64,000 bases of DNA from Marinobacter segnicrescens. Lineage in GTDB: Bacteria; Pseudomonadota; Gammaproteobacteria; Pseudomonadales; Oleiphilaceae. Location: the NCBI RefSeq assembly GCF_900111555.1, contig NZ_FOHZ01000002.1, positions 1 through 64,000 of the forward strand, read 5' to 3'. The notes beneath the pieces are model-generated. The model was given only the letters and a program-made list of their open reading frames with translations, made no database searches and was not told the origin of the DNA. Every line of letters starts with the position of its first letter. Position 1 is the first letter of the stretch. This document shows positions 46,992-57,004 of the stretch, piece after piece. Position numbers and translations under genes: made by a program.

Positions 46992-47954
46992 ATGGGAACC
47001 TATCTGCTTCGGCGCCTGCTGGCGCTGATTCCTACCCTGCTGATTGCCAGCATCCTGGTGTTCAGTGTGGTTCGCCTGGTACCCGGTAATGTTCTCGACC
47101 TGATGCTCAGCGAGAACGATTACTCTGCCAGCAGCCACGACACCCGGGCCGACCTGGAAAGGGCCCTGGGCCTGGATGACCCCATCTACATTCAATATTT
47201 CGACTGGATCAGTGACATCGTGCTGCGCGGTGATCTCGGTGAATCCCTGTGGCGCAACACGTCGGTGAACACGGAGATTGCCGAACGACTGCCGGTGACC
47301 ATTGAACTGGGGGTGCTTTCCCTGCTGATCGCGTTGTCCATTGCTATACCGGTGGGGGTGTACTCAGCGATACGCCAGGAGGCACTGGGGGATCATCTGG
47401 GGCGAAGCTTCTCGATCATTGCCCTGGCGGTGCCGAACTTCTGGCTTGGCACCATGGTGGTGATCCTGCCGGCCATGTGGTGGGGGTGGTCGCCACCCAA
47501 CACAATCGAACCCTTCTTCAGTGATCCCATCGAGAATCTGAAGGTGTTCCTGGTGCCCAGCCTGATCCTGGGGGCTTCCCTCTCCGCTGTGGTGATGCGG
47601 ATGACCCGCACCATGATGCTGGAGGTGCTGCGCCAGGACTACATCCGCACCGCCTGGGCCAAGGGTCTGCGGGAGCGCAAGGTGGTGCTCCGCCATGCGG
47701 TCAAGAACGCCATGATCCCGGTTATCACATTGGTGGGCATCCTGGTGCCCATCCTGTTTGGCGGCACGGTCATCATCGAGCAGATTTTCCGCCTGCCCGG
47801 CATCGGCCAGCTGCTGCTGGATTCAGTGAGCAACCGGGATTACCCCATCATCACCGGCATTTTCCTGATTTCCGGGGTGATGGTGATGCTGGTCAACCTG
47901 CTGGTGGACCTCTGTTACGGACTGCTGGACCCTAAGGTGCGCTATGACGACTGA
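46992..47954 (+). CDS. Peptide ABC transporter permease 1 (DppB/OppB type)
   Basis: A 320-residue inner-membrane permease with six helices, beginning MGTYLLRRLLALIPTLLIAS and carrying the EAA-loop region VLRQDYIRTAWAKGLRERKV with ALKNAMIPVITLVG-type sequence (here VKNAMIPVITLVG). It heads a five-gene importer: two permeases, two ATPases and a binding protein. Its stop overlaps the second permease by 11 bases. Substrate class is inferred from family only. Confidence 0.92.
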   Translation: MGTYLLRRLLALIPTLLIASILVFSVVRLVPGNVLDLMLSENDYSASSHDTRADLERALGLDDPIYIQYFDWISDIVLRGDLGESLWRNTSVNTEIAERLPVTIELGVLSLLIALSIAIPVGVYSAIRQEALGDHLGRSFSIIALAVPNFWLGTMVVILPAMWWGWSPPNTIEPFFSDPIENLKVFLVPSLILGASLSAVVMRMTRTMMLEVLRQDYIRTAWAKGLRERKVVLRHAVKNAMIPVITLVGILVPILFGGTVIIEQIFRLPGIGQLLLDSVSNRDYPIITGIFLISGVMVMLVNLLVDLCYGLLDPKVRYDD

Positions 47955-48942
47955 AACCACTCCCGCCGCCGTAACCACCCGCGCCACCACGACGCCCCCT
48001 CTGCGGGAGCGCCTGGGCGACAACAAGGTGCTGGGTTTTATCGGACGACTGATCAAACAGCGGCCCATGGGAGCCTTTGGCGCAGCCATCTGTATCCTGT
48101 TACTGCTGACCGGCATCTTCGCCAATGTAATCGCCCCCGAGGGCTACAACCACATCAACCCCATTGACCGTCTCAAGCCGCCCTCGGCGGAATACTGGCT
48201 GGGCACTGACCAGCTGGGCCGCGACCTCTTTGCCCGTATCGTCCATGGCGCCCAGCTGTCAGTGATCGTTGCCTTTGCGGCCACCACCCTGTCCATCGTG
48301 ATCTCGGCTGTCATCGGCATCACCAGTGGCTATTTCGGCGGGCGCTTCGACATGGCCAGCCAGCGGGTCGTGGACGGCTGGATGTGCTTTCCGGACCTGA
48401 TCATCCTGATTGTCGCCGTGTCGGTACTGGGACCCGGCACCTGGCAGGTCATTCTGATACTGGGGCTGCTGTTCGGCATTTCCGGGTCCCGGATCGTGCG
48501 CAGCTCGGTACTCAGCGTAAAACAGAACATCTACATCCATGCAGCCCAGTCCATGGGGGCGTCTACCCTGCGCATCCTGGTGATGCATATCCTGCCCAAC
48601 GTCATGGCCCCCATCATTGTCCTGTTTACCACCCGGCTGGCGGCAGTGATCCTGGCGGAATCCGGCCTGAGCTTCCTGGGTCTGGGCATTCCCCCACCCG
48701 CGCCGAGTTGGGGTGGCATGCTGAGTCTCGACGGTCGCAGCTATATGTTCCAGGCGCCCTGGCTCGCCATCGTCCCGGGGGTTGCTCTAACCATTGCCGT
48801 CTTCGGCATCAATATGTTCGGTGATGCCCTGCGGGACATACTCGATCCACGCATGAAAGGCGCCGGTTCAGGTCGGTACGTGGCTGCAGTCCGGCGTGAC
48901 CGTCCCTCATCCATGAGACCCGCCGGAGGTAAGGCCCAATGA
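47944..48942 (+). CDS. Peptide ABC transporter permease 2 (DppC/OppC type)
   Basis: A 332-residue permease. The family N-terminal region FGAAICILLLLTGIFANVIA, the LGTDQLGRDLFARIVHGAQL signature and the EAA-type loop (KQNIYIHAAQSMGASTLRIL) are clear. The N-terminal 30 residues are Thr-rich and cytoplasmic. Overlaps the first permease at its start and the first ATPase at its end (ATGA). Confidence 0.92.
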   Translation: MTTETTPAAVTTRATTTPPLRERLGDNKVLGFIGRLIKQRPMGAFGAAICILLLLTGIFANVIAPEGYNHINPIDRLKPPSAEYWLGTDQLGRDLFARIVHGAQLSVIVAFAATTLSIVISAVIGITSGYFGGRFDMASQRVVDGWMCFPDLIILIVAVSVLGPGTWQVILILGLLFGISGSRIVRSSVLSVKQNIYIHAAQSMGASTLRILVMHILPNVMAPIIVLFTTRLAAVILAESGLSFLGLGIPPPAPSWGGMLSLDGRSYMFQAPWLAIVPGVALTIAVFGINMFGDALRDILDPRMKGAGSGRYVAAVRRDRPSSMRPAGGKAQ

Positions 48943-49967
48943 GCGAAGCCATCGCCAACCAACCCCTGGGCAACGCGAGCGCGCCTGGAACCACCAGTTC
49001 GCTGTTGCAGGTCGACAGTCTGCGCACCGTGTTTCGCCAGGGTCGTAGAGAGGTAAAGGCCGTGGATGGTGTTTCTTTCTCCGTCGCCCGGGGCGAAACC
49101 CTGGCCATTGTCGGTGAAAGTGGCTCCGGCAAGAGTGTCACCGCCATGTCCCTGCTGCGCCTGATACCCAGCCCTCCGGGGGAGATCATCGACGGAGATG
49201 TGTTCTTTGACGGACGCAACTTGCTGGACATGACCGAGGATGAACTGCGGGATATCCGGGGCAATGAAATCGCCATGATCTTCCAGGAGCCCATGACCTC
49301 CCTGAACCCGGTACTGACGGTCCGCCAGCAGCTGGCAGAGCCCATGCGCGTGCACCACAAGGTAAAGGAAGAGGATATCGAAGCCCGTTGCCTCGACCTC
49401 TTGCGCCAGGTACGCATCCCGGACCCGGAAACCCGGCTGGACGCCTACCCGCACCAGTTCTCCGGCGGCATGCGACAGCGGGTCATGATCGCCATGGCGC
49501 TGGCCTGCGAGCCACGGTTACTGATCGCCGACGAGCCCACCACCGCGCTCGATGTGACGGTACAGGCCCAGATCCTGGAACTACTGAAAGACCTCACCCG
49601 CCAGCACGGGTCGTCAATGATCCTGATCACCCACGATCTGGGTGTGGTCGCCCGCTACGCCGACCGTATCAATGTCATGTATGCCGGACGGGTGGTTGAG
49701 TCCGGTACCGCCCTGGAAATCTTCGAGCAGCCCCGCCACCCCTACACCCTTGGCCTGATCAATTCCATGCCCCGGCTGGACGCATCGGAGAAGGCACGGC
49801 TGATCCCCATCGAGGGCCAGCCACCGGATCTGGGCAACCTGCCGCCGGGATGCCCGTTCAGTCCACGCTGCCCATTTGCGGTGGACCAGTGCCGCCGGGA
49901 GGACCCGCCCCTGGAGCCATACCAGGGCCAACACCTGAAAGCTTGCTGGGTGAATGTCGATGAGTGA
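48939..49967 (+). CDS. Peptide ABC transporter ATPase 1 (DppD/OppD type)
   Basis: A 342-residue ATPase with Walker [18 protein letters not shown], signature [16 protein letters not shown], Walker [13 protein letters not shown], and the C-terminal oligopeptide-transporter extension with cysteines ([17 protein letters not shown]) that in relatives binds an iron-sulfur cluster. Partner of the second ATPase, whose start lies within its last codons. Confidence 0.93.
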   Translation: MSEAIANQPLGNASAPGTTSSLLQVDSLRTVFRQGRREVKAVDGVSFSVARGETLAIVGESGSGKSVTAMSLLRLIPSPPGEIIDGDVFFDGRNLLDMTEDELRDIRGNEIAMIFQEPMTSLNPVLTVRQQLAEPMRVHHKVKEEDIEARCLDLLRQVRIPDPETRLDAYPHQFSGGMRQRVMIAMALACEPRLLIADEPTTALDVTVQAQILELLKDLTRQHGSSMILITHDLGVVARYADRINVMYAGRVVESGTALEIFEQPRHPYTLGLINSMPRLDASEKARLIPIEGQPPDLGNLPPGCPFSPRCPFAVDQCRREDPPLEPYQGQHLKACWVNVDE

Positions 49968-50991
49968 TACACCGTTACTGGAAGTCCGCAACCTCAAGGT
50001 TCATTTCAAGCTGCCCGGAACCCTGCTGCGCCCGAAATCCGGGGGCTCGGTGAAGGCCGTCGACGGCGTGAGCTTTCACCTTAACCGGGGCGAGACCCTG
50101 GGGCTGGTGGGTGAAAGCGGCTGCGGCAAGTCCACCACAGGTATGGCGGTGCTGCGGATGACGCCGGTCAGTGGCGGAGAGATTCACCTGGAAGGGGAGG
50201 ACATCACTCACCTCAACGGTCGGGCATTGCGGCCACTGCGCAGGCGCATGCAGATGATCTACCAGGATCCGTTTGGCGCCCTGGACCCACGAATGCGGGT
50301 GCTGGACATCATCGGTGAACCCCTGAAAGTCCACAAACTGGTTACTGGCCGAAAAGCCTACCGCCAGGAGGTGCTGCGCCTGATGGACCTGGTAGGCTTG
50401 CTGCCAGACATGTGCGAACGCTACCCCCATGAGTTTTCCGGTGGCCAGCGCCAGCGTATCGGTATTGCCCGGGCGCTGGCGGCGCAACCGGATGTAATCA
50501 TCTGTGACGAACCCGTCTCGGCACTGGATGTGTCCATCCAGGCCCAGATCATCAACCTGCTCAAGGACCTGCAGGAGGAGCTGGGACTGACCTACCTGTT
50601 CGTCGCCCATGACCTGGCGGTGGTCCGGCATATCTGCGACCGGGTTATGGTGATGTACCTTGGGCATGTGGTTGAGGTAGCAGACAGCGAAACCCTCTAT
50701 ACCAACCCCCAACACCCCTACACCCAGGCGTTGCTGTCCGCCATTCCCATACCCGATCCCAGGGCCGAATCCCGGCGGGAGGTAGACCCGTCCATCGAGG
50801 GCGAAGTACCCAGCCCGGTGAATCCCCCCAGTGGCTGCCCTTTCCATCCCCGCTGTAAACACGCGACCGACGTCTGCAAGCAAGTAGCACCAACCCTGCA
50901 GGATACGGAAGACGGCCATGGGGTTTCCTGCCACCTGTATGAGCCACAATCCGAGGCCGAACCCAGCACAAGAGTTGCTTCCATGGCGTAG
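49954..50991 (+). CDS. Peptide ABC transporter ATPase 2 (DppF/OppF type)
   Basis: A 345-residue ATPase with Walker A GESGCGKSTTGMAVLRM, signature FSGGQRQRIGIARALA, Walker B VIICDEPVSALD and the Cys-containing C-terminal extension (PPSGCPFHPRCKHATDVC). ATGs at 49954 and 49960 are both possible starts; either overlaps the preceding gene. The binding-protein gene follows after 65 bases. Confidence 0.93.
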   Translation: MSMSDTPLLEVRNLKVHFKLPGTLLRPKSGGSVKAVDGVSFHLNRGETLGLVGESGCGKSTTGMAVLRMTPVSGGEIHLEGEDITHLNGRALRPLRRRMQMIYQDPFGALDPRMRVLDIIGEPLKVHKLVTGRKAYRQEVLRLMDLVGLLPDMCERYPHEFSGGQRQRIGIARALAAQPDVIICDEPVSALDVSIQAQIINLLKDLQEELGLTYLFVAHDLAVVRHICDRVMVMYLGHVVEVADSETLYTNPQHPYTQALLSAIPIPDPRAESRREVDPSIEGEVPSPVNPPSGCPFHPRCKHATDVCKQVAPTLQDTEDGHGVSCHLYEPQSEAEPSTRVASMA

Positions 50992-51056
50992 CTAGCGCCT
51001 GAACGCAATGTGGAGTGCGCCTGCACTTCTCACACAACGAGGAAAAGGTGAGACCT

Positions 51057-52766
51057 ATGCACCCGATGAAAACAACAAGAAAGCACCTCCTGACGGCTGC
51101 TATCGCAGCTACCCTTCCCCTGGGCGCCCTGGCGGAGGCACCGCCGGATGACCCCGGCGGCATGATCAATGTGGCCAACATCTACTTCACACTGGACGCG
51201 GTCACCTGGGACACTTCCAAGTGGAACTGGAAAGCCAACCACGACATGCTGTTCATGGACCACCTGATCATGGGCGACCTGCAATACGGTCCCCGGGGCA
51301 GCAACGAGAATGACTTCATTGCCCAGGCCTTCATTCCGGAACAGCACTACACCGGCGATCTGGCCGAGAGCTGGGAGGTGAAAAAGGACCCGCTGCGTAT
51401 CGAGTTTACTCTGCGTGAAGGGGTCTACTGGCAGGCGAAAGAGGGCGTCATGGAGCGCCGCGAGGTAGTCGCCGAGGATATCATCAACCACTTCGAGACC
51501 ATGAAGGCCAGCGACCGCTACATCCCCACCTACTGGGACTTCATTGATGAGTGGAAAGCCGAGGGTGACCGCAAGGTCGTGGCCTACCTCAACGAGTTCA
51601 ACGGCAACTGGGGTTACCGGATCGGCTGGGGCTACTACGACGGCATCATGCCCCCCGAATGGCATAACCTCAGTGGCGAGCAGCGGGCCGACTGGCGCAA
51701 TGCCACTGGCACCGGCCCGTACATGCTGACCGAGGTGAACCGCGGTCGTGAACAGGTCTACAAGGCCAACGAGGACTACTGGGACACCACCACCATTGAC
51801 GGCAAAACCTATGACCTTCCGCTGAACGACGGTGTGGTCTACAACATCATCAAGGACGAAGCCAGCTCTATCGCTGCCCTGCGCAGTGGCCAGGTCGACA
51901 TCCATGAGTCCGTACGCTGGCAGTTTGTGGATGAACTGAAGAAGACCGCGCCGGATCTCAAGTTCAAGAGTGCACTGCGAACAGAAGGCACCTACATCGC
52001 CCTGCGCACAGACAAGGAACCCTTCAATGACGTGAGGGTGCGCCGCGCCATGAACCTGGCGGTGGATCAGCGTGCCATCCAACAATCCCTGCTCAACGGC
52101 GAGGGTGCGCTGCTGAACTACCCGTTCTCCCAGCGCTGGGAGTCACTGTATACCCCGCTTGAGGAACTGTCAGAAGAAGCCCAGGCCATGTTCGGGCACG
52201 ATCCGGAAAAGGCCAAGGCGCTGCTCGCGGAAGCCGGTTACCCCGACGGGCTCGAGTTTGACCTGCAGGTCTGCTCCTGTGACCCCTACCACGTGGACAT
52301 GGTGGCCATGCTGCAGGCCTATTACCAGATGGCTGGCATCACCATGAACATCAAGACCCTGGAATACGGCGCCTTCCGTTCCCAGATGCGGGATGAGAAC
52401 CAGGCCGATGGTTACCTGATGGATAACGGTGAGGGCAACCCGTTCTCGGTGCTGCGCAAAAGTTACCTGACTGACCAGACCTGGAATCCGTCGTTCTACG
52501 CCGATGAAACCTTCGACAAGATGTGGAACACGGCGCTCCACGAGACAGACGTGGAAAAGCAGAACGAGATGCTGCGGGAAATGAACGAGTACATCATCGA
52601 GGAAGCGGTGCCCCAGGTATGGTTGCCGACCCAGGAGTTCTATATCGCCTGGTGGCCCTGGGTGAAAAACTACCACGGTGAACTCCGGGTGGGTGCGGTG
52701 CGTCCCGCCCCCATCTATGCCCGTATCTGGATCGACGAGGAACTCAAGGAAGAAATGGGCTACTGA
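51057..52766 (+). CDS. Peptide ABC transporter substrate-binding protein (SBP_bac_5)
   Basis: A 569-residue periplasmic binding protein. Signal peptide MHPMKTTRKHLLTAAIAATL followed by PLGALAEA, with no lipobox Cys, so it is soluble. Family landmarks include FTLREGVYWQAKEGVMERRE, GTGPYMLTEVNRGREQVYK and the hinge region KEPFNDVRVRRAMNLAVDQR. The ATG at 51057 follows AAGGTGAG; the open frame starts slightly earlier at 51015. Being last in the operon is less common than being first, and it is followed by a hairpin. Confidence 0.93.
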   Translation: MHPMKTTRKHLLTAAIAATLPLGALAEAPPDDPGGMINVANIYFTLDAVTWDTSKWNWKANHDMLFMDHLIMGDLQYGPRGSNENDFIAQAFIPEQHYTGDLAESWEVKKDPLRIEFTLREGVYWQAKEGVMERREVVAEDIINHFETMKASDRYIPTYWDFIDEWKAEGDRKVVAYLNEFNGNWGYRIGWGYYDGIMPPEWHNLSGEQRADWRNATGTGPYMLTEVNRGREQVYKANEDYWDTTTIDGKTYDLPLNDGVVYNIIKDEASSIAALRSGQVDIHESVRWQFVDELKKTAPDLKFKSALRTEGTYIALRTDKEPFNDVRVRRAMNLAVDQRAIQQSLLNGEGALLNYPFSQRWESLYTPLEELSEEAQAMFGHDPEKAKALLAEAGYPDGLEFDLQVCSCDPYHVDMVAMLQAYYQMAGITMNIKTLEYGAFRSQMRDENQADGYLMDNGEGNPFSVLRKSYLTDQTWNPSFYADETFDKMWNTALHETDVEKQNEMLREMNEYIIEEAVPQVWLPTQEFYIAWWPWVKNYHGELRVGAVRPAPIYARIWIDEELKEEMGY

Positions 52767-52773
52767 TCCGCCC

Positions 52774-52812
52774 CCCGGGTGCCACAGGAGGTGACACCCG
52801 GGCCTTATTCCA
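52774..52812 (+). terminator. Terminator-like hairpin after the peptide importer
   Basis: CCCGGGTG (52774-52781) pairs with CACCCGGG (52795-52802), followed by CCTTATTCC, eight bases after the last stop codon. The T-rich tail is weak. Confidence 0.55.
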
Positions 52813-52846
52813 CCAGGGTTTATCCGGATGTTGTCAGGGAGGATCC

Positions 52847-53467
52847 ATGACAGACCAGCCAATAACACCACTAAGCCAGTTCGTCGAGCACCCCAGCCAG
52901 CGGGCCACACCGCTCGATGTACTGAAGGAAGCCCGTCGCCGGTGGCTGCGGGGAGAACGCATCAGCCTCAACGAGCTGGCCGAGACCGTCGGCATCGGCC
53001 GCACCACCCTGTTCCGCTGGGTGGGCACCAAGGAATTGCTGATGGCCGAAATCATGTGGTCGCTCTACGAGCCAACCCTGCAAGAGGCCCGCAAACAGGC
53101 CTGTGGCTCGGGGGCAGAGTACATCGCCAATATCTGCCGTTTCACCATGACAGCGGTCATCAACTCACGGCCCCTGCGGCAGTTTATCAGTGATGATCCA
53201 CAGTTCGCCCTGCAGATACTCACCTCGACGCGCCTGCTCCAGGAGCGACGGCTGAACGCCATGAAGCAGCTGCTGACGGAAGAGATTGAGAAGGGCACGA
53301 TCGATCCAGGCCTGGAAATCGACAGCCTGGCACTGGTCATTATCCGCCTGACCGAATCCTTCACCTACAGCGATCTGATCGTTGGCCGGCCACCCGCCAT
53401 TGACGAGGCCTGCAAAGCGATTCGTACCCTCTGCGGTGACCGCCAGCAACCTCACTCAGCTGCCTGA
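52847..53467 (+). CDS. TetR/QsdR-like transcriptional regulator
   Basis: A 206-residue regulator. The helix-turn-helix is near residues 44-68 ([20 protein letters not shown]). The remainder is helical, with [20 protein letters not shown], resembling the QsdR-type ligand domain; ligand unknown. It begins 80 bases after the peptide importer's last gene on the same strand, beyond a hairpin, so it may control that operon or itself. Its 3' end overlaps the convergent DUF808 gene by 12 bases. Confidence 0.8.
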   Translation: MTDQPITPLSQFVEHPSQRATPLDVLKEARRRWLRGERISLNELAETVGIGRTTLFRWVGTKELLMAEIMWSLYEPTLQEARKQACGSGAEYIANICRFTMTAVINSRPLRQFISDDPQFALQILTSTRLLQERRLNAMKQLLTEEIEKGTIDPGLEIDSLALVIIRLTESFTYSDLIVGRPPAIDEACKAIRTLCGDRQQPHSAA

Positions 53468-54364
53468 GCGTAAACGGCCGATTCCGCTGATGACGGCGAC
53501 CAGCACCGCGCCGGCCAGCACTCCGACGGCACCATCCGCCAGTACCGGACCGAGGGTGCCCATGAAGGAACCGAGCCCTGCTGTCTGCTCTCGGATCCAG
53601 GCGTAAAGCGGATGTATACCGTGGACCAGGATACCACCGCCTACCAGGAACATGGCGGCGGTGCCTACCACTGAGAGGCCTTTCATCAGCCAGGGTGCGG
53701 CGGTCAGAATACCTGACCCGATAGCCTGTGCCGTGGAGGAGGTTTTTCCGGACAGGTGCACACCAAGGTCATCCAGCTTGACGATGCCCGCCACCAGACC
53801 ATAGACACCTACCGTGACCGCCGCCGCAATGACCACCAGTACCGTAAGCTGCATGGTTATGGGCTGGTCACTCACGGTACCCAGGGTAATGGCGATAATT
53901 TCGGCCGACAGGATAAAGTCCGTGCGGATCGCGCCCTTGATTCTGTCCTTCTCGAGGGCCTTGAGATCCTTACCCGGATCGGCGACGGCCTCACGTAACG
54001 CCTCCCGGTGTTCGGCCTCTTCCTTGCTGTGCAACCACTTGTGGACCAGCTTTTCGAAGCCTTCATAACAGAGGAACGCACCACCGAGCATCAGTAACGG
54101 CGTAATCAGCCAGGGCAGGAAGAAACTGATGGCCAGGGCCAGGGGAACCAGGATGACCTTGTTGATGGCCGAACCCTTTGCCACGGCCCAGACCACCGGC
54201 AACTCCCGGGCAGGCCTGACACCGGTCACCTGCTGGGCGTTCAGGGCCAGGTCATCCCCCAGTACGCCAGCGGTCTTCTTGGCGGCGACCTTGGTCATAA
54301 CGCTGACGTCGTCGAGGAGGGTGGCTACATCATCAAGCAGGGTAAGCAGGCTGGCGCCGGCCAT
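53456..54364 (-). CDS. DUF808 family inner-membrane protein (YedI-like)
   Basis: A 302-residue membrane protein of the DUF808/YedI family, recognised by its N-terminus [20 protein letters not shown] and [20 protein letters not shown], then about six to seven membrane helices. Family function is unknown. It overlaps the tetR gene tail to tail and lies upstream of none of the ubiquinone genes on its strand in an obvious operon. Confidence 0.9.
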   Translation of the reverse strand: MAGASLLTLLDDVATLLDDVSVMTKVAAKKTAGVLGDDLALNAQQVTGVRPARELPVVWAVAKGSAINKVILVPLALAISFFLPWLITPLLMLGGAFLCYEGFEKLVHKWLHSKEEAEHREALREAVADPGKDLKALEKDRIKGAIRTDFILSAEIIAITLGTVSDQPITMQLTVLVVIAAAVTVGVYGLVAGIVKLDDLGVHLSGKTSSTAQAIGSGILTAAPWLMKGLSVVGTAAMFLVGGGILVHGIHPLYAWIREQTAGLGSFMGTLGPVLADGAVGVLAGAVLVAVISGIGRLRSGS

Positions 54365-54466
54365 GGCAGTGATCTCCTTTCAAGCGTTCCAAATCCGGTG
54401 ACGGACAGGGCAGGCATGTCAGTGAATCGACCAGGACAACTCCATCCCGTGCGATCCGTTTGATCG

Positions 54467-55681
54467 TCATAATCCCATAGCACGGGCTGCAACCTGGTTT
54501 TTCAACGGCGCTGCCCTGTCCAGCCAGCGCATACCGGTGCTGCGCAACCAGCGCAGGGGCAGTTCATCGCGGGCAAAGAGTTGCTTGAAACCCTCCATCG
54601 CCGCCATCATCGCCAGGTTCTCGCCCTTGCGGCGACGCTGATAGCGCTGCAGCAGCATCAGGTCGCCCGGCGATTCCTGCCGCTCCATGGCCCGTTGCAG
54701 TTCGGCCAGCAAGGCGATCACGTCACCATAGCCAAGGTTCGCGCCCTGCCCCGCCAGCGGGTGGATGGTGTGGGCAGCGTCACCGATCAGGGCAAGCCCG
54801 GGTTGCACATACTGCTTGCTGTGGCGCTGGCGCAGGGGAAAGGCATGGCGCTTTGAAACCGCTTCCACCGCACCCAGCCGCCCCTCGAGAGCCCTGCCCA
54901 ATACGGTGCAGAAGGGTTCGCCCTCCAGGGACAGCAGTTCCCGGGCGCGGTCCGTATCCTGGGACCAGACGATGGAGCAGAAGTGACCGCTATCGTTAGC
55001 GTCATCGCTTCGCAGGGGCAGGAACGCCAGTGGACCAGTAGCGGTGAAGCGCTGCCAGGCAGTGTTCTCATGGGTGCGTTCGGTCCGCACGGTACAGACG
55101 ATGGCTTCCTGGTCGTAGTCCCACTCCCGGGTGGGCAGCCCGGCCCATTGGCGGATCCGGGAATGCGCGCCGTCAGCACCCACGACCAGGGCAGCGGTCA
55201 GTTGCTCACCGCCGGACAGCTCCAGCCGCCATCCCTGCTCACAGCTTGCCATACCAGTCACCGACTGGCCGTCAAAACAGTTTAGCTCAGATGCTTCCAC
55301 CTGCAGGAACAGCCCCCGGACCAGGTTACGATTCTCGATAATGGTGCCCAGTGACGGAGCGCCCAGTTCATCTGCCTCGAAACGGATACGGCCAATGGCC
55401 TCCCCATCCCAGACATCCATGGCGGTGTAGGGACAATGGCGAGTTTCGGTGGCCCTTTGCCACGCGCCCAGCTGTTCCAGCAGGCGCTGACTGGCCAGGG
55501 AGATAGCGCTGACCCGGGGCTCAAAGTCATCCACGCCGGCGGCTTCAGCCGGTGTCGCGGTCAGGGATGACAGTGGTGCGGTTTCCACCAGTGCCACCCG
55601 CCAGCCCTGGGTCGCTGCACCGAGTGCCAGTGCGCTACCGGTCATGCCGCCGCCGACAACGGCGATGTCGAAATGGCTCAT
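54467..55681 (-). CDS. ubiI: FAD-dependent ubiquinone hydroxylase (UbiI/VisC-like)
   Basis: A 404-residue flavoprotein monooxygenase with the GxGxxG motif (VVGGGMTGSALALGA), the mid motif VVGADGAHSRIRQWAGLP and the C-terminal FAD motif LALIGDAAHTIHPLAGQGAN. It acts in ring hydroxylation of the ubiquinone precursor, probably at C5. It follows ubiH on the same strand with a four-base overlap, as in E. coli and Pseudomonas. Confidence 0.9.
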   Translation of the reverse strand: MSHFDIAVVGGGMTGSALALGAATQGWRVALVETAPLSSLTATPAEAAGVDDFEPRVSAISLASQRLLEQLGAWQRATETRHCPYTAMDVWDGEAIGRIRFEADELGAPSLGTIIENRNLVRGLFLQVEASELNCFDGQSVTGMASCEQGWRLELSGGEQLTAALVVGADGAHSRIRQWAGLPTREWDYDQEAIVCTVRTERTHENTAWQRFTATGPLAFLPLRSDDANDSGHFCSIVWSQDTDRARELLSLEGEPFCTVLGRALEGRLGAVEAVSKRHAFPLRQRHSKQYVQPGLALIGDAAHTIHPLAGQGANLGYGDVIALLAELQRAMERQESPGDLMLLQRYQRRRKGENLAMMAAMEGFKQLFARDELPLRWLRSTGMRWLDRAAPLKNQVAARAMGL

Positions 55682-56958
55682 TGCCAGTGCTCCTCCCTGC
55701 GATCCGCAGCCAGGCCACCGGTGCCCAGCCCCATGGCCTGGCGGGCAAACCAGCGCTTGGCGCCGGGCACGATATCCAGCCCGGCCAGGCCGGCACTGCG
55801 GGCAATACCAGGTGCCGGATACTGGCCACCGAACAGGCGCACCAGGGTGTCCGAGAAGCCCACTGTCTGACGCTGGTCGGCTTGGTGAGCTTGCTGGTAA
55901 CGGGCCAGGACCTGCAGATCGCCGGGGGAACGGCCGGCCTGACTGGCCAGGCGGAAAGCCTCCACCAGGGCCATCAGCCCCCGCAATGCCAGGTTGAAGC
56001 CCTGGCCGGCCACCGGGTGCAGGGAATGGGCGGCGTTACCCACAAGCGCCACACCGGGGCGAATGGTTTCGCGGGCCAGGGTCAGCGACAGGGGGTAATG
56101 GTGAGGCTCGCCAAAGCGGGTAAAACGCCCCAGCCGCCAGCCGAAGGCCGCCTGCAGGCGCTGGCAGCGTGTGGCGTCGTCCAGCGCGAGAATTTCTTCC
56201 AGCTCCACCGGTGACAGCGTCCACACCAGCGCGGAACGGTGGCCGGGCTCAGGGCCGCCCACCTGGGGCAAGAGTGCCATGGGCCCCCGGTCGGTAAAGC
56301 GCTCCCAGGCGGTGCCCTGGTGGGGGAGCTCGGTACTGACATTGGCGATCAGCGCATACTGGTCGTAGTCTTCCCGGGTCACTTCAATACCCAGGGCTTC
56401 ACGCAGGCCCGAGCGGCCGCCATCGGCGACCACCAGGCAGCGGGCGTTGAGGACTTCCTCCTGCCCTTCGTCGCCTTCGCTGCCCTCTCTGACCGTGACC
56501 TGGACACCGCCTTCCCGGGTAGTCACCGAGGTGGCCCGGGCCGGCGCCAGCCATCGGATCGCTGACTCTGCACGCAGGGCATCCATCAGGCAAAGGCCCA
56601 GCCAGCGGTTGTCCGCCACATAGCCCAGCGCAGGCTGGTGATGATCCTCGGCCGCCAGCCGGGTTACCCCCAGGCGCCCACGCTCGGACACGTGGATATG
56701 ACGAATGGCTGCTGCCTGTTGCTCGATAGCTGACCACAGACCGAGATGTTCAAAGATCTGGCGGGAGCCCCAGGAAAGTGCCGTGGAGCGGGCGTCGTAA
56801 CTGGGCTGGTAATCCGTCGGGGCCGGTTGCTCTGACAGCGGAAACGCTTCCACCACCGTCACCCGGTAATCCGGAATCAGGCGGGCAATTGCCAGCGCCA
56901 GGGTGGCACCGGCCAGCCCGCCACCGGCAATCAGTATGTCCGTCTCAAAGGTCTGCAT
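55678..56958 (-). CDS. ubiH: 2-octaprenyl-6-methoxyphenyl hydroxylase UbiH
   Basis: A 426-residue FAD monooxygenase acting on the ubiquinone ring (C1 in E. coli). Motifs: ILIAGGGLAGATLALAIARL, VVADGGRSGLREALG and VALVGNAAHSLHPVAGQGFN. It is paralogous to the downstream ubiI gene, with which it overlaps by four bases, and lies 46 bases downstream of pepP on the same strand, the standard order. Confidence 0.92.
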   Translation of the reverse strand: MQTFETDILIAGGGLAGATLALAIARLIPDYRVTVVEAFPLSEQPAPTDYQPSYDARSTALSWGSRQIFEHLGLWSAIEQQAAAIRHIHVSERGRLGVTRLAAEDHHQPALGYVADNRWLGLCLMDALRAESAIRWLAPARATSVTTREGGVQVTVREGSEGDEGQEEVLNARCLVVADGGRSGLREALGIEVTREDYDQYALIANVSTELPHQGTAWERFTDRGPMALLPQVGGPEPGHRSALVWTLSPVELEEILALDDATRCQRLQAAFGWRLGRFTRFGEPHHYPLSLTLARETIRPGVALVGNAAHSLHPVAGQGFNLALRGLMALVEAFRLASQAGRSPGDLQVLARYQQAHQADQRQTVGFSDTLVRLFGGQYPAPGIARSAGLAGLDIVPGAKRWFARQAMGLGTGGLAADRREEHWQ

Positions 56959-57004
56959 GGGGTTCCGGACCGGCTCCTGTTACTCTGCTAGTAAAGCGAC
57001 GCTA

